NCBI RefSeq assembly: GCF_014269035.2 | Contig: NZ_JABWRP020000015.1 | Location: 105,751-169,750 of the forward strand | From: Pseudomonas vlassakiae | Lineage (GTDB): Bacteria; Pseudomonadota; Gammaproteobacteria; Pseudomonadales; Pseudomonadaceae | DNA length: 64,000 nt | Direction: 5' to 3' | Shown here: positions 51,901 to 59,815 of the stretch, piece by piece | Layout of the letters: every line of letters begins with the position of its first letter | Position numbering within the stretch: position 1 is the first letter of the stretch | Notes under the pieces: model-generated | What the model was told of the DNA's origin: nothing | The model's database searches: none | Seen by the model: the letters and a program-made list of their open reading frames with translations, nothing else | Program-made: the position numbers and the translations under genes

Positions 51901-53596
51901 GAGAAGCCAAAGGCTCGCTCATCCAGATGCGCAGTGGCACCCCTGCGCGCAGGCAACGCCATGTCGAAGCAGGGGCCGTGTCGCTGCCGCTTGCCTGTTC
52001 GAGTTTGATGTAAGGGGCCAAGGGACTACCAGCCAACTGGCTGGCCAACGCGCTCGGCCATTGGTTCTGCGCCCGTGTTGCAGCACTTGGGCGGAACGTG
52101 AACGGCGATCCTGGCAGCGGTGCGCCGGTCACATCATCATGTACCGCAATCTTCACCTCGCTAGCCAAAGCCAGGTCCGCGTTCACGGTGAATGATGCAT
52201 GCTCAAGCCAATTGACGGATTCAAGTTGAACCGAAAGGTCGGACAGTTGCGGTATCCACAGCTGGTTACCCTGCTCCTCGGGCGTGATGCTGATGCCATC
52301 GTCCTGGCGCTTGCCGACCCTTAGCATCGCACTGTGCAGGTTGAGAAATTCGCACAGCTGTTTGCTCCAGCTACCGCCGGTGCTGTTCGCTTGGGGCTGG
52401 AAAAAATGCGATTCGTACAGGTGCTGGCTGGTCCTGTGGCGTACTTGAATGCAAACACGCTCTCCTTGGGGCGGCTCTGCATCTGCAAGCGTGAGTGCAC
52501 AGACCTGATTGGCCTTGAACGGAAGGTTGCTGAGCAGCTTGCAATGCGAATCAAAAGCCCACAAACGGTCGACTTGGCTTTTCTCGACGTTGTTGTAGCC
52601 AATGAAGGATTGCGACGTTGGGGCATCGGTGTTTTCGGTGAGTTCGGCGTCGTTCGAGAGATGCCCGGCCTGGAGCAGCACCGAACCCTCGACCAGCGTG
52701 TCGTCGGCCTGGATCGCCTTGACCAACGCAGCCGGCCAGGCCACACGGGCCTTGTTGGCTTCGGTCGCTGTCAGCGAGACGGTTTTCAGCACGCGCCCGT
52801 CGATGGGGTCGACGGCCCAGACGTAAACGGTTTCGTCCAGCTGCAGGTCCCGGTCTGCCAGCACATGGCAGGGGCTGGCCCAAACGCAATCACCCGTGCC
52901 CAACGTACTCTGTTCGAAGCCTGTCATGCTGGGCAGCCCGGCCAACAGTTCGGGCGTATCAGGTGTAGTTGGAGTACTCGGAGTGGAAGCTTCAGGCGTA
53001 GTTGGAGTGCTTGGAATAGTTGAATCAGGCAAATCAGGAAGAGCGTCGAGATCCTTTTCTATTCCTTCCAATAGGTAAATGCTTTTAACATACGTGCTGT
53101 GAATGAGCTTGCCAGATCCGGTTGAAGGTAGTTCGGGCGCGACCCACTTTCCCGTTGGGTCAAGTCGCTTTTTGAGTCGCTCTAACTGTGCAATAGTGCT
53201 CGCATTATTATCGAGTGTATAATATTTAGTACCCTCAGGTGATGTATGCTCGTGCAGAATTCCGTACAAAAACGGTTCGTCTGATGGGCCATTACATATT
53301 CTTTCAATGAGTACAAGTTCGCTGCCGAGCTTGATCGAAGGCCATTTGTCTTTGGGAACCGGCGTGCGTACTGCGGCCAGCTTGTCTCGGGCTTCTCGAG
53401 CGATTGTCTTCCTTTTATCGAGCTCAGGTATAGCGCCTATGTCTGCCAGGGAGAAAGTTTCGTAATTGTACCTTCTGTCTCTGACTGATAACTGGCCGAC
53501 CCAGTTCATGGATCGATATATCCATTCCTTTCCGCCAATCGTCAAGATATCGTCACTGTTTAAGTGCAGCCAAAAATCCTCGGGCTCATATGACAT
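48956..53596 (-). CDS. Giant Rhs-associated protein (N-terminal partner of the Rhs toxin)
   Basis: Protein of 1546 residues. The N-terminal part (1-190) is soluble and unassigned. A Pro/Thr linker (residues about 195-225, PSTPTTPEASTPSTPTTPDT) has an imperfect 33-bp DNA repeat. Repeated Ig-like or beta-rich segments run to residue 680. Residues about 680-970 come from a strikingly AT-rich stretch. Near residue 985, SSGALLHGVSPQTGLFHF and PLALNYSP begin an Rhs N-terminal core (seen also in Rhs toxins before the YD repeats). A Lys/Gly repeat (five Gly-Lys units) lies near the C-terminus. Coupled by ATGA to the next gene, it probably forms a shell together with it, loosely like TcB-TcC. The start ATG 53596 has GGAGG upstream. 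Confidence 0.75.
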   Translation of the reverse strand: MSYEPEDFWLHLNSDDILTIGGKEWIYRSMNWVGQLSVRDRRYNYETFSLADIGAIPELDKRKTIAREARDKLAAVRTPVPKDKWPSIKLGSELVLIERICNGPSDEPFLYGILHEHTSPEGTKYYTLDNNASTIAQLERLKKRLDPTGKWVAPELPSTGSGKLIHSTYVKSIYLLEGIEKDLDALPDLPDSTIPSTPTTPEASTPSTPTTPDTPELLAGLPSMTGFEQSTLGTGDCVWASPCHVLADRDLQLDETVYVWAVDPIDGRVLKTVSLTATEANKARVAWPAALVKAIQADDTLVEGSVLLQAGHLSNDAELTENTDAPTSQSFIGYNNVEKSQVDRLWAFDSHCKLLSNLPFKANQVCALTLADAEPPQGERVCIQVRHRTSQHLYESHFFQPQANSTGGSWSKQLCEFLNLHSAMLRVGKRQDDGISITPEEQGNQLWIPQLSDLSVQLESVNWLEHASFTVNADLALASEVKIAVHDDVTGAPLPGSPFTFRPSAATRAQNQWPSALASQLAGSPLAPYIKLEQASGSDTAPASTWRCLRAGVPLRIWMSEPLASPAWSSRSGEDIDDVLDACLGDESIQLLIESRDTRTGYLCFSSSITLSATESSTDQAAKRARLAETLNGHLKQKGAVWLGLSTDSNVAGTSQNIWEVREATALQLQTTLKKTIPTPIATDNQDTSPMSFHINEFLWKGPISTHNAKYGNIDKPYNTYNSHSNDSNNNKEPKDHISDIYYLYSELIQGQSKSYTFEPSKRLSIARKIAKDLTQINIHSNISIKEYQQTEEFITTEKYAISRIGELSPFSPLYIAQIADYLIPHKISIAEAFHTIASYFLNIIAWTDTLDDQFTPSEILAKIICDRKLTKQTLSNLATVRCNLATIDTLKSSREQLCIVLDAQTINRSFSLVSCSRNDDGFTLDLNAPFEPDEGLNSAGILIGVLSPSLLWRKIQNCKIIESESIEIPARDTLCVDLGNTNGSELFASSGALLHGVSPQTGLFHFHYPVATLSSLSGSTPAIPLALNYSPLRANESALGDGFAFSALSSYDNRKRRLVLSNGTVDELSIDDIKQLIKGEPIVRLGYTLKAAQGVTEELSAAGGKREVYHLTAFTVEYLNGNEEVLGLPQTHDNLESGGGYKDKRISLINKLIPLVDKILEELKTPSKDAPPVWNFLGFLFGGPLGATAASKIDDYEKTQSVHLYSVAAGLISNLWGAELLGKDREKLKQVIADRTKMNKLKTEAALELADIQRNALILVPLQLKADSRALQLDWEGVKGHVRLNSIKDGVNVLLEAKHPTEPVLEGNQQSVFTLWPETDERCCITLDIKDCLLRRLTRSSGSQTDQRLHFQYAATPTLDNVLCCVAEDDGSREVVAYDWDWDSESNPQTYTLPRVTLHTYVPGGQQPNTHHAWAWEREVIGKGKGKGKGKKQITAATRYAHAPVGSDLKQVPFTRWEWSYIDDETVKPDPQPNQKPDEEPEDNKKVMQLARQIEEVPGEQRRITAYGYSTDMTLPKPLRRPRQTAQHITVEDLRVAATAEDPQP
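49301..49330. repeat. Five tandem TTTACC hexamers inside the Rhs-associated gene
   Basis: Five exact TTTACC units (GGTAAA on the coding strand) encode Gly-Lys five times. Slippage would change length by two residues without a frameshift. Confidence 0.95.
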
Positions 53597-53947
53597 CGCG
53601 GTAGACCTCCAGTCGAACGGTGAGGTCAATTACCGCCCGGTTGATGGGATCAGTCTACTGACAAAAATGATAGTTTTTGATCGTAGGTTTTAGGTGTATA
53701 CCAAAGGAATCTCGGGCTTGGCGCTCATTTCAACCTATCCAGTTTGTGGTCCCGAGGGGGCTTGATCACGCTACTGAGCCGATGTAGGCAGCAAGGGTGA
53801 TTGAGTATTCATCTGGATGAAGAGGGGCAACTGGTAAAAGTGTCAGTTGCGAACCTGCGAGTTTGACTCTTGTGGCGTTGCTAATGGCATGACGGGGTGC
53901 CGCGAAGAACCCCACGCGGCGCATGGCAGCTGCGCCGGTGTTCGCGG
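53597..53947. other. Gene-free region upstream of the Rhs operon
   Basis: About 350 bp with no supportable gene. It must hold the Rhs promoter (AT-rich 53660-53710, on the minus strand). Around 53905-53960, GGTGTTCGCGGCTAAAGCC resembles part of a REP element; a 65-codon minus-strand frame over it is REP-derived and not a real gene. Confidence 0.5.
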
Positions 53948-54097
53948 CTAAAGCCGTTCGCACAAATACAGCGCAGGCCTGGAACGGGTGACGTTCAGCT
54001 TGTCGCCAGCGACTTCGACCTTGGAGGCGAAGGGGCCTTGGGCGCGAACCTTGACGTTGTAATCGACCACTCGCTTGACGCTTACCAGTCCCCTCAT
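53948..54097 (-). pseudogene. etfB fragment with internal deletion
   Basis: From ATG 54097, behind a good GGAGAACCT ribosome binding site, the frame reads MRGLVSVKRVVDYNVKVR. This is nearly the N-terminus of the electron-transfer flavoprotein beta subunit. It then jumps directly to FASKVEVAGDKLNVTR, a segment from the middle of EtfB. REP-like sequence follows and the frame ends at 53948. The codons between, over a hundred residues, are missing, and the C-terminal third is absent. It is a relic of a duplicated or displaced etfB. Confidence 0.8.
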
Positions 54098-54246
54098 AGG
54101 TTCTCCAGCCATTGATGGTGGGGCGGCGGGTAGGGGTTGCCAGGCAATGACGGTATCGCAGCGGGTACGGGTAGGGATCGTCCGTTTCAACTAGCGGTGG
54201 GTTGCCTCGAGGCGGGTAGGCCGCCTCGACGGTAGTTGCTGCAGGC

Positions 54247-55379
54247 TCAGTTCACCAACACTTCGTCCAGTGCCTGCTCAAGGGTAATGACGGTGCGTTC
54301 GATATTGTGCAGCTTTTCCAGCCCGAACAGACCAATGCGGAAGGTCTGGAAGTCGGCTGGCTCGTCACATTGCAACGGCACGCCGGCGGCTATCTGCAGG
54401 CCGTGCTCGGCGAATTTCTTGCCGCTCTTGATATCCGCATCGTCGGTGTAGCTCACCACCACCCCGGGGCCTGAAAACCGGCTGCGGCGACGCTCTTGAT
54501 GCCTTTGCCGGCCAGCATCGCGCGCACCTGATCGCCCAGCGCCTGTTGTTCGCTGCGGAGCTTGTCGAAACCATAGGCGCGCATCTCGTTCATCACATCG
54601 TTGAAACGTGCCAGGGAATCGCTGGGCATGGTCGCATGGTAGGCATGCCCGCCCTGTTCGTAGGCCTGCATGATCTGCAGCCACTTTTTCAGGTCGCAGG
54701 CAAAGCTGCTGCTCTGCGTCTGCGCGATGCGTTCAAGGGCCAGGGCACTGAACATCACTAGGGCACAGCAAGGCGAGGCGCTCCAGCCTTTCTGCGGGGC
54801 GCTGATCAGCAAGTCCACGGCGCACTGGTGCATATCGACCCACAGCGTGCCTGAGGCGATGCAGTCCAGCACGAACAGGCCCCCCACCGCGTGCACGGCG
54901 TCGCCGACGGCCCGCAGGTAGGCGTCAGGCAGGATCATCCCGGATGAGGTTTCGACATGGGGGGCGAATACCACCTGCGGCTTGTGCGCCGCAATGGCCG
55001 CCAGCACTTCGTCCAGAGGGGGCGGGGCGTAGGCCGCCTGGCGACCCGTCTCCACCGGTCGGGCCTTGAGCACCGTGGTGGCTGCCGCAATATTGCCCAT
55101 CTCAAGGATCTGGCTCCAGCGATAGCTGAACCAGCCGTTGCGTATCACCAGGCACTGCTGGCCGGTAGCAAACTGTCGCGCTACCGCTTCCATGCCGAAG
55201 GTGCCGCTGCCAGGGACCACCGCAACGGCCTGGGCATTGTAGACCTGCTTCAGGGTGCTGGAAATGTTCCTCATCACGCCTTGAAAGGCCTGCGACATGT
55301 GATTGAGCGAGCGGTCGGTGTAGACCACCGAGTACTCGACCAGCCCCTCGGGATCGATACCGGGATAGATCTTTGACAT
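54247..55379 (-). pseudogene. Class V aminotransferase (alanine-glyoxylate type), frameshifted
   Basis: From ATG 55379 (GGAG upstream) the frame encodes a class V PLP aminotransferase with the cofactor lysine in SAPQKGW and aspartate in FVLDCIASG. It stops at 54453 after AGFQAPGWW. The continuation, VSYTDDADIKSGKKFAEHGLQ to the natural end EVLVN, lies in another frame ending at 54247. Adding one G to the run at 54462-54465 (CCCC on the given strand) restores a continuous protein of about 377 residues. Either a recent inactivating deletion or a sequencing error in a homopolymer. Known relatives use alanine, serine or aspartate with glyoxylate. Confidence 0.85.
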
Positions 55380-55523
55380 GGGTGACTCCTTCGGCAGAGA
55401 TGTCAGTGGTATCGACCTTGGCCCAAGCATTGGCAAATGACAAGCTTGCTGAAGGGCTTGGGCTGGCGGCAACCCCACAGTACTGCGCATCAGCGCAGCA
55501 CCCTGGGGCCGCCATCACAGCGC

Positions 55524-57782
55524 CTACACCGTGCCGAAGCGAACCTCCACCGACAGGCTGCCCAGGTTATCGCTCAAGCCGGCCCCATAACGCCCGGTCA
55601 GGTCGTCGTTGATGCACAGCTGCAACTCGCCCTGCTGGCCACGCGGCAACTGCACCTGTTGGCCTACCAGGAACGGTTCGCCGTTGTCGCCGATGCGCCC
55701 GATCAAGGCCCCTTCGTTCTGCCCCGGCAAGGTATAGCCCGGCTTGGCGATCAACCCTGGGTTGCCCTGCGCGCCCACCATGCCGGTGGCCGGGTTGGCT
55801 GTCCACTGGCCACCGGTACAGACCGCCAGTTGCCAGCTCTGCCCATTGACCCGCATGCCGGTGCCTTGCCATGCCTGGTTGGCCTGCACCTGCAGCGTGC
55901 GTTTGAGCAGGTCGCTGGCCACCACGTCGGCGGCCTGGAAGGTCAGCGCGGTAATGGTCAACGTCGGGTTGGCGGTGCCGGTGCTGGGGAACACGCCGTC
56001 GCCGACCAGGAACAGGTTGGGGTGGTCCCAGCTACGCTGGTCTTTGTCCACCACCGACCGGGTGCGGTCGGAGCCCATGCGGTAGGTGCCCATCAGGTGG
56101 CCTGCGCCGTAATACGCATAGTGCTGGCCATCGTACTCGAACACGGTTTGCGAGCCGGGCTCCAGCGCAGGGTTCAGGTTGGTCAGCTCGGTGGCGCCCA
56201 TCAGCTCGGTGATGATGTGCGTGGCGGCCAGGCGCGCCTGCTTGAAGCCCTCCTTGGTGTAGTCGGACAGTGCGTAGGTGATCTGAGGCCGCGGCAGGCC
56301 CAGGCCATCGGTGAACTCCGCGGACCTCTCCACCCGGCACAATGCATTGTCGGGGTCCTTCTCCACCTGCTCGACCAGGAAGCCCAGGCGGAACTGGCGG
56401 GTCAGCACGCTGTTGAGCTGCTGCACCAGTGCCTGGCCGGACAATGCCAGGTTGCCGGGGTTGGCGCCGCCTTTGTTGGTGCCGTCGATGAAATCGCAGA
56501 CCGAGGCGTAAGGGTCGTTCACAGACCAGTTCCACCCTTCGTTGCCGATCTCGATACGCCAGGCCGCACGCTGGCTGCGGAACGGGCCGTCGCGCATGTC
56601 CTCGATCCCCGAGGTGGACAATGGCCCGCGGAACGGGAACAGCGGCTTGCCTTCGGGCATCAGGCCCCAGGCCAGGTACACCGGGTGGTCGGCCAACGCC
56701 TGGCCGACCTGGCCGCTGCTGTTGGCAACGCCTTTGGGGCTGTGCGGGCCTATCGAATTGAGCAGCAGCTTGGGTGTTTCGATCGCGTGGGCGGCAATCA
56801 CGTAGCGCTTGCCCTGGGCCGTGCCGTTCTGGCGCGTGCCATTGTTCTGGTACTGGATGAAATCGATGCCCGTCACCCCATTGGCATCGACCTGCACCTG
56901 GCTCGCCACGGCCTGGTAAAGGATGCGCACGTTACCGGTATCCAGCGCCTTGGCCATGGTCACGGTGGCGTCGTACTTGGCCTGGATCGGGCAGATCGGC
57001 GTGCAGCTGGTATTGCCGGCGCACACCCGGCGGCCGTTGTCGCTCTGCGAATTGCGCCCGGCCGGGGTCTGCCGGACATTGAGCGTGACCGCTGGATACG
57101 GCTTGCCGTCGGGCGCCTTCTCCGGGCTCTGGTAGCGCGTGCCGGTGATGTTCTTGCCCAGGCCCTGGTCGACCAGTGACGGCGGGATGCCGTGCATGCT
57201 GTACTTATAACCTTGAGGGAAGGTCACGCCCAGATAAGCCTGCGAGGCGACATCGGCGGATACCCCCATCTCCTGCTCGGCGCGACAGTAGGCGGCCTGC
57301 AGGTCGTCGTAGCTGATCGGCCAGTCGACCCCGACGTTGTACAGGGTGCGCATGCGAAAGTCGCTGGGCAGCAGGCGCAGGGCGGTGCCCATCCAGTGCC
57401 ACATGGTGCCGCCGCCTACCCGCTCGTAGGTGCTGGCGAACAGTTGCGGACCTTTCTGTACCAGGTAGCTTTTCTGCGCTTTGTCCGGGTCGTTGCTGCC
57501 GGCGGTGATCAAGTCCTGGATCGTCGCGCGCGGGGCGAACTGCGTGTGCGGGGCCTGCTCGGTCTGCTCGGGTGGGTATGGCGCCTCGGGCGCCTTGAGC
57601 ACGGCGGTGTAGAACCGTTCCAGGTACTCACTGCGGTTCGGCGGGATCGCCGGGCCCGACTCGAGCACCAGCACTTTCAGGCCGGCCAGGCCCAACTGGT
57701 AGGCCATGACGCTGCCGGCCATGCCGGCGCCCACGACGATCACATCGGCGGTTTCGATGTTCTGGGTGTTCAGAATGCTCAT
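55524..57782 (-). CDS. GMC-type FAD dehydrogenase fused to a LecA (PA-IL)-like lectin domain
   Basis: Protein of 752 residues. An FAD Rossmann motif (IVVGAGMAGSVMAYQLGLAG) is near residue 16. The GMC C-terminal part has GAGHLMGTYRMG with the catalytic His, and FLVGDGVFPSTGTANPTLTI. The FAD domain resembles pyranose-oxidase-like and sugar/polyol dehydrogenase large subunits. Residues about 629-752 are extra: GALIGRIGDNGEPFLVG, then LQLCINDDLTGRYG and NLGSLSVEV match the fold of the galactose-binding lectin LecA of P. aeruginosa. The small subunit and CXXCH-protein genes lie upstream, coupled by ATGA. No signal peptide is evident, so export would have to occur with a partner. The fusion may hold the enzyme on galactosides. 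Confidence 0.85.
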   Translation of the reverse strand: MSILNTQNIETADVIVVGAGMAGSVMAYQLGLAGLKVLVLESGPAIPPNRSEYLERFYTAVLKAPEAPYPPEQTEQAPHTQFAPRATIQDLITAGSNDPDKAQKSYLVQKGPQLFASTYERVGGGTMWHWMGTALRLLPSDFRMRTLYNVGVDWPISYDDLQAAYCRAEQEMGVSADVASQAYLGVTFPQGYKYSMHGIPPSLVDQGLGKNITGTRYQSPEKAPDGKPYPAVTLNVRQTPAGRNSQSDNGRRVCAGNTSCTPICPIQAKYDATVTMAKALDTGNVRILYQAVASQVQVDANGVTGIDFIQYQNNGTRQNGTAQGKRYVIAAHAIETPKLLLNSIGPHSPKGVANSSGQVGQALADHPVYLAWGLMPEGKPLFPFRGPLSTSGIEDMRDGPFRSQRAAWRIEIGNEGWNWSVNDPYASVCDFIDGTNKGGANPGNLALSGQALVQQLNSVLTRQFRLGFLVEQVEKDPDNALCRVERSAEFTDGLGLPRPQITYALSDYTKEGFKQARLAATHIITELMGATELTNLNPALEPGSQTVFEYDGQHYAYYGAGHLMGTYRMGSDRTRSVVDKDQRSWDHPNLFLVGDGVFPSTGTANPTLTITALTFQAADVVASDLLKRTLQVQANQAWQGTGMRVNGQSWQLAVCTGGQWTANPATGMVGAQGNPGLIAKPGYTLPGQNEGALIGRIGDNGEPFLVGQQVQLPRGQQGELQLCINDDLTGRYGAGLSDNLGSLSVEVRFGTV

Positions 57783-58270
57783 GGCTGCTGCCCTTCCTTG
57801 GCGTCGACACCGGTGTATTGCTTGAGGGTTGCAGGCTGCTCGGCCCAGTAGCCGAAGTGGTACTGGCTGTAGCCCATGGGGTGGGACTGAGCGATCTTCC
57901 ACGCCCAGCTTTCCTTGTAGGCCTGGTCGGAGACCACGCGGGTATCACCGGCATGGGCGTTGCCCTGGTCATAGGGCTGGTACCAGCTACCGAGCAGCCA
58001 CAGTTTCATGATCGAGCGAGCGCCCTGGGCAATCTGCGGGTCGGCGTTGCCGAGCACGGCGCTGGCGATCTGCTCAGGGGGCTGGTTCTTGATGCTGACG
58101 TACAGTTCCAGCAGGTTGCTGAACGCTGCGGTGCCCATGCCTTGCTGGGCGGTGGCGAAGAACAGCGGCGGCAGGTTGACCGGGTCGACGGCAGGCGCCA
58201 GCCGGTCGGCCGACAGGCCGGTGAGCGTGGCGGAAAGGTCGATGAAATTCTGCAGGTTCGGATCGCTCAT
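57779..58270 (-). CDS. Small subunit of a three-component FAD dehydrogenase (FAD-SLDH type)
   Basis: Protein of 163 residues. MGTAAFSNLLELYVSIKN, IMKLWLLGSWY and YKESWAWKIAQSHPMGYSQY resemble the small subunit of membrane-bound sorbitol/sugar dehydrogenases. That family helps export and stability of the large GMC subunit. Such subunits often carry a Tat signal; none is visible here, and no upstream start would add one. It starts at ATG 58270 with AAGGAG upstream. The stop overlaps the GMC gene start, and the CXXCH-protein gene ends 4 bp before this start. Confidence 0.78.
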   Translation of the reverse strand: MSDPNLQNFIDLSATLTGLSADRLAPAVDPVNLPPLFFATAQQGMGTAAFSNLLELYVSIKNQPPEQIASAVLGNADPQIAQGARSIMKLWLLGSWYQPYDQGNAHAGDTRVVSDQAYKESWAWKIAQSHPMGYSQYHFGYWAEQPATLKQYTGVDAKEGQQP

Positions 58271-58274
58271 GGCA

Positions 58275-59615
58275 TCACTCCTTGGCGCCAGTGGATTGGG
58301 CACGTTCAAGCAGGAAGGTGAAATCGGCGAAGCTGGTGCGCGGCGACTGGGTCACGCGGGTGGTGGCGTTGTTGTGGCATTCCATGCAACTGGAAGACGC
58401 CTGCGGGGTCGTGCCCTGGTTGTAGGTTTCCAGCGTGGCGTTGGCCAGGAAGTTGGGCGCAGGCGTGCCCAGCGGGTTGGTGGGCGAGGGGGCCTGGCAG
58501 TCATCGGCCGGGTCGGTCGGCCACTGGGTGCTGATCAGCTGGTAGTTCGCCCACACGGTGCCCTTGAGCGCGCCTTGCCACTGAAGGTTGAGCTGGCGGG
58601 TTGCGGCGGTGAGCGGAATTTCCCGCACGATCTGCGAGGGCGTGGCCTTCTTCGACGGGTCCCACGGTGGCACAGGCGGCTCGTTCACCGGACGGCCGCT
58701 GGCCTTGGCATCGTAGAACAGGTAGGGGCCTGTGCGCTCCTCGACCGGCGTGGTCTTCTCCGGCACGTTGCGCACATGCTCGAAGCTCGACCACACCCAC
58801 TGCGGCGCAGCGCTGGTCTTGTGGACGATGTGCAGGCCGACCAGCCCGACCTTCTGCGCGCTGCACGACGCGGGGATCACCGCGCCCTTGTCCGGGTCGG
58901 TGTTGCCGGGGGTGTAGACCAGCGCGTCGACGGCGTGGAAGTCGCTCGGGTTGTCAGTGCCATCGAGCACTTTCCAGGCCGACTTGACCATGATCGCGCC
59001 AACCTGTTGCGCCTTTTGCGAGCCGCAGGCGAAGGCGATGCGGTTGTCGGCCTTGCTCATGAACGCCTGCTGGCCTTCCTTGCTGTACAGGCCATTGTTG
59101 ACGATGTCGTCGAACATCGGCTGGTTGACCATGATCGCGTTGCGCGTGTAGGCACCGTTCTGGTCCACCAGTGGGCCGGTCTTGAAGGGCTGGATGAATT
59201 CGTCGAGCACCCCGGCGACCTTGCCCATCTGCTGCAGCACGGGCAGGTCGCCCTTGCCCTGGCAGGCGGCTGGCAACGGCGCCTTCTGGCCCCAGGCCGT
59301 CGGCTTCTGCCCCTGGGGCAGGAAGATCTCGTAGCTCTCCTTCCACGATTCCCAGACCGTCTGCCCCGGCGCGCCGATCTGAGCCGAGGTGTTGGCGCTG
59401 CCGTCGGGGTTGGCGGGCCAGTTCAGCGCGACGAAGGTCTGCCACGACAGCACGTCGAAATCGTGTTGCAGGTTGTCCAGGGTGAAGGGGGGATTGGCGC
59501 TGACGTCGAACGGAATTGCCGGTGACAGTACCGGCGGGCTGGCCGCATCGGCCATGGCGAGCGCGCTGGTGAAGCTCGCTCCCATGTACGCCAAGCGTTT
59601 CAAGGATATTTTCAT
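58275..59615 (-). CDS. Exported cytochrome-c-like protein of the GMC dehydrogenase operon
   Basis: Protein of 446 residues with a signal peptide (MKISLKRLAYMGASFTSALA, cleaved near ADAA). It has one haem-binding CMECH motif near residue 410 and unusual Trp-rich N-terminal sequence WQTFVALNWPANPDG. Cytochrome subunits of gluconate or sorbitol dehydrogenases usually bear three haems; this one differs in architecture and may be a single-haem electron acceptor or a catalytic partner. First gene of the three-gene operon. Its promoter lies within 59616-59815, where no gene is seen. Confidence 0.75.
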   Translation of the reverse strand: MKISLKRLAYMGASFTSALAMADAASPPVLSPAIPFDVSANPPFTLDNLQHDFDVLSWQTFVALNWPANPDGSANTSAQIGAPGQTVWESWKESYEIFLPQGQKPTAWGQKAPLPAACQGKGDLPVLQQMGKVAGVLDEFIQPFKTGPLVDQNGAYTRNAIMVNQPMFDDIVNNGLYSKEGQQAFMSKADNRIAFACGSQKAQQVGAIMVKSAWKVLDGTDNPSDFHAVDALVYTPGNTDPDKGAVIPASCSAQKVGLVGLHIVHKTSAAPQWVWSSFEHVRNVPEKTTPVEERTGPYLFYDAKASGRPVNEPPVPPWDPSKKATPSQIVREIPLTAATRQLNLQWQGALKGTVWANYQLISTQWPTDPADDCQAPSPTNPLGTPAPNFLANATLETYNQGTTPQASSSCMECHNNATTRVTQSPRTSFADFTFLLERAQSTGAKE

Positions 59616-59815
59616 TATCGTCTCCTCAGCAGATAAAGCGTCGGGACGACGAGGCGTACGGGCCCTCCATGGGCCAAATGTTCAGCGTTATCCCTGACGC
59701 TAGAGTGGAGGCTAGCCGTCTCGCTGGAACCCCCAAGAATATCCGACTACCGGTAGGGTTAATGCCGAACGAAGCGCAGCCTAAAGGGATCAATAGCCGC
59801 TGCTGTGAAAACGGC

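Noticed and set aside
44325..53596. Canonical insecticidal Tc complex
   Set aside because: No SpvB/TcdB-middle signature or TcA gene is visible, so I only note a loose TcB-TcC resemblance.
53766..53963. Possible 65-codon gene upstream of the Rhs operon
   Set aside because: Its N-terminal part is REP-derived sequence and there is no ribosome binding site.
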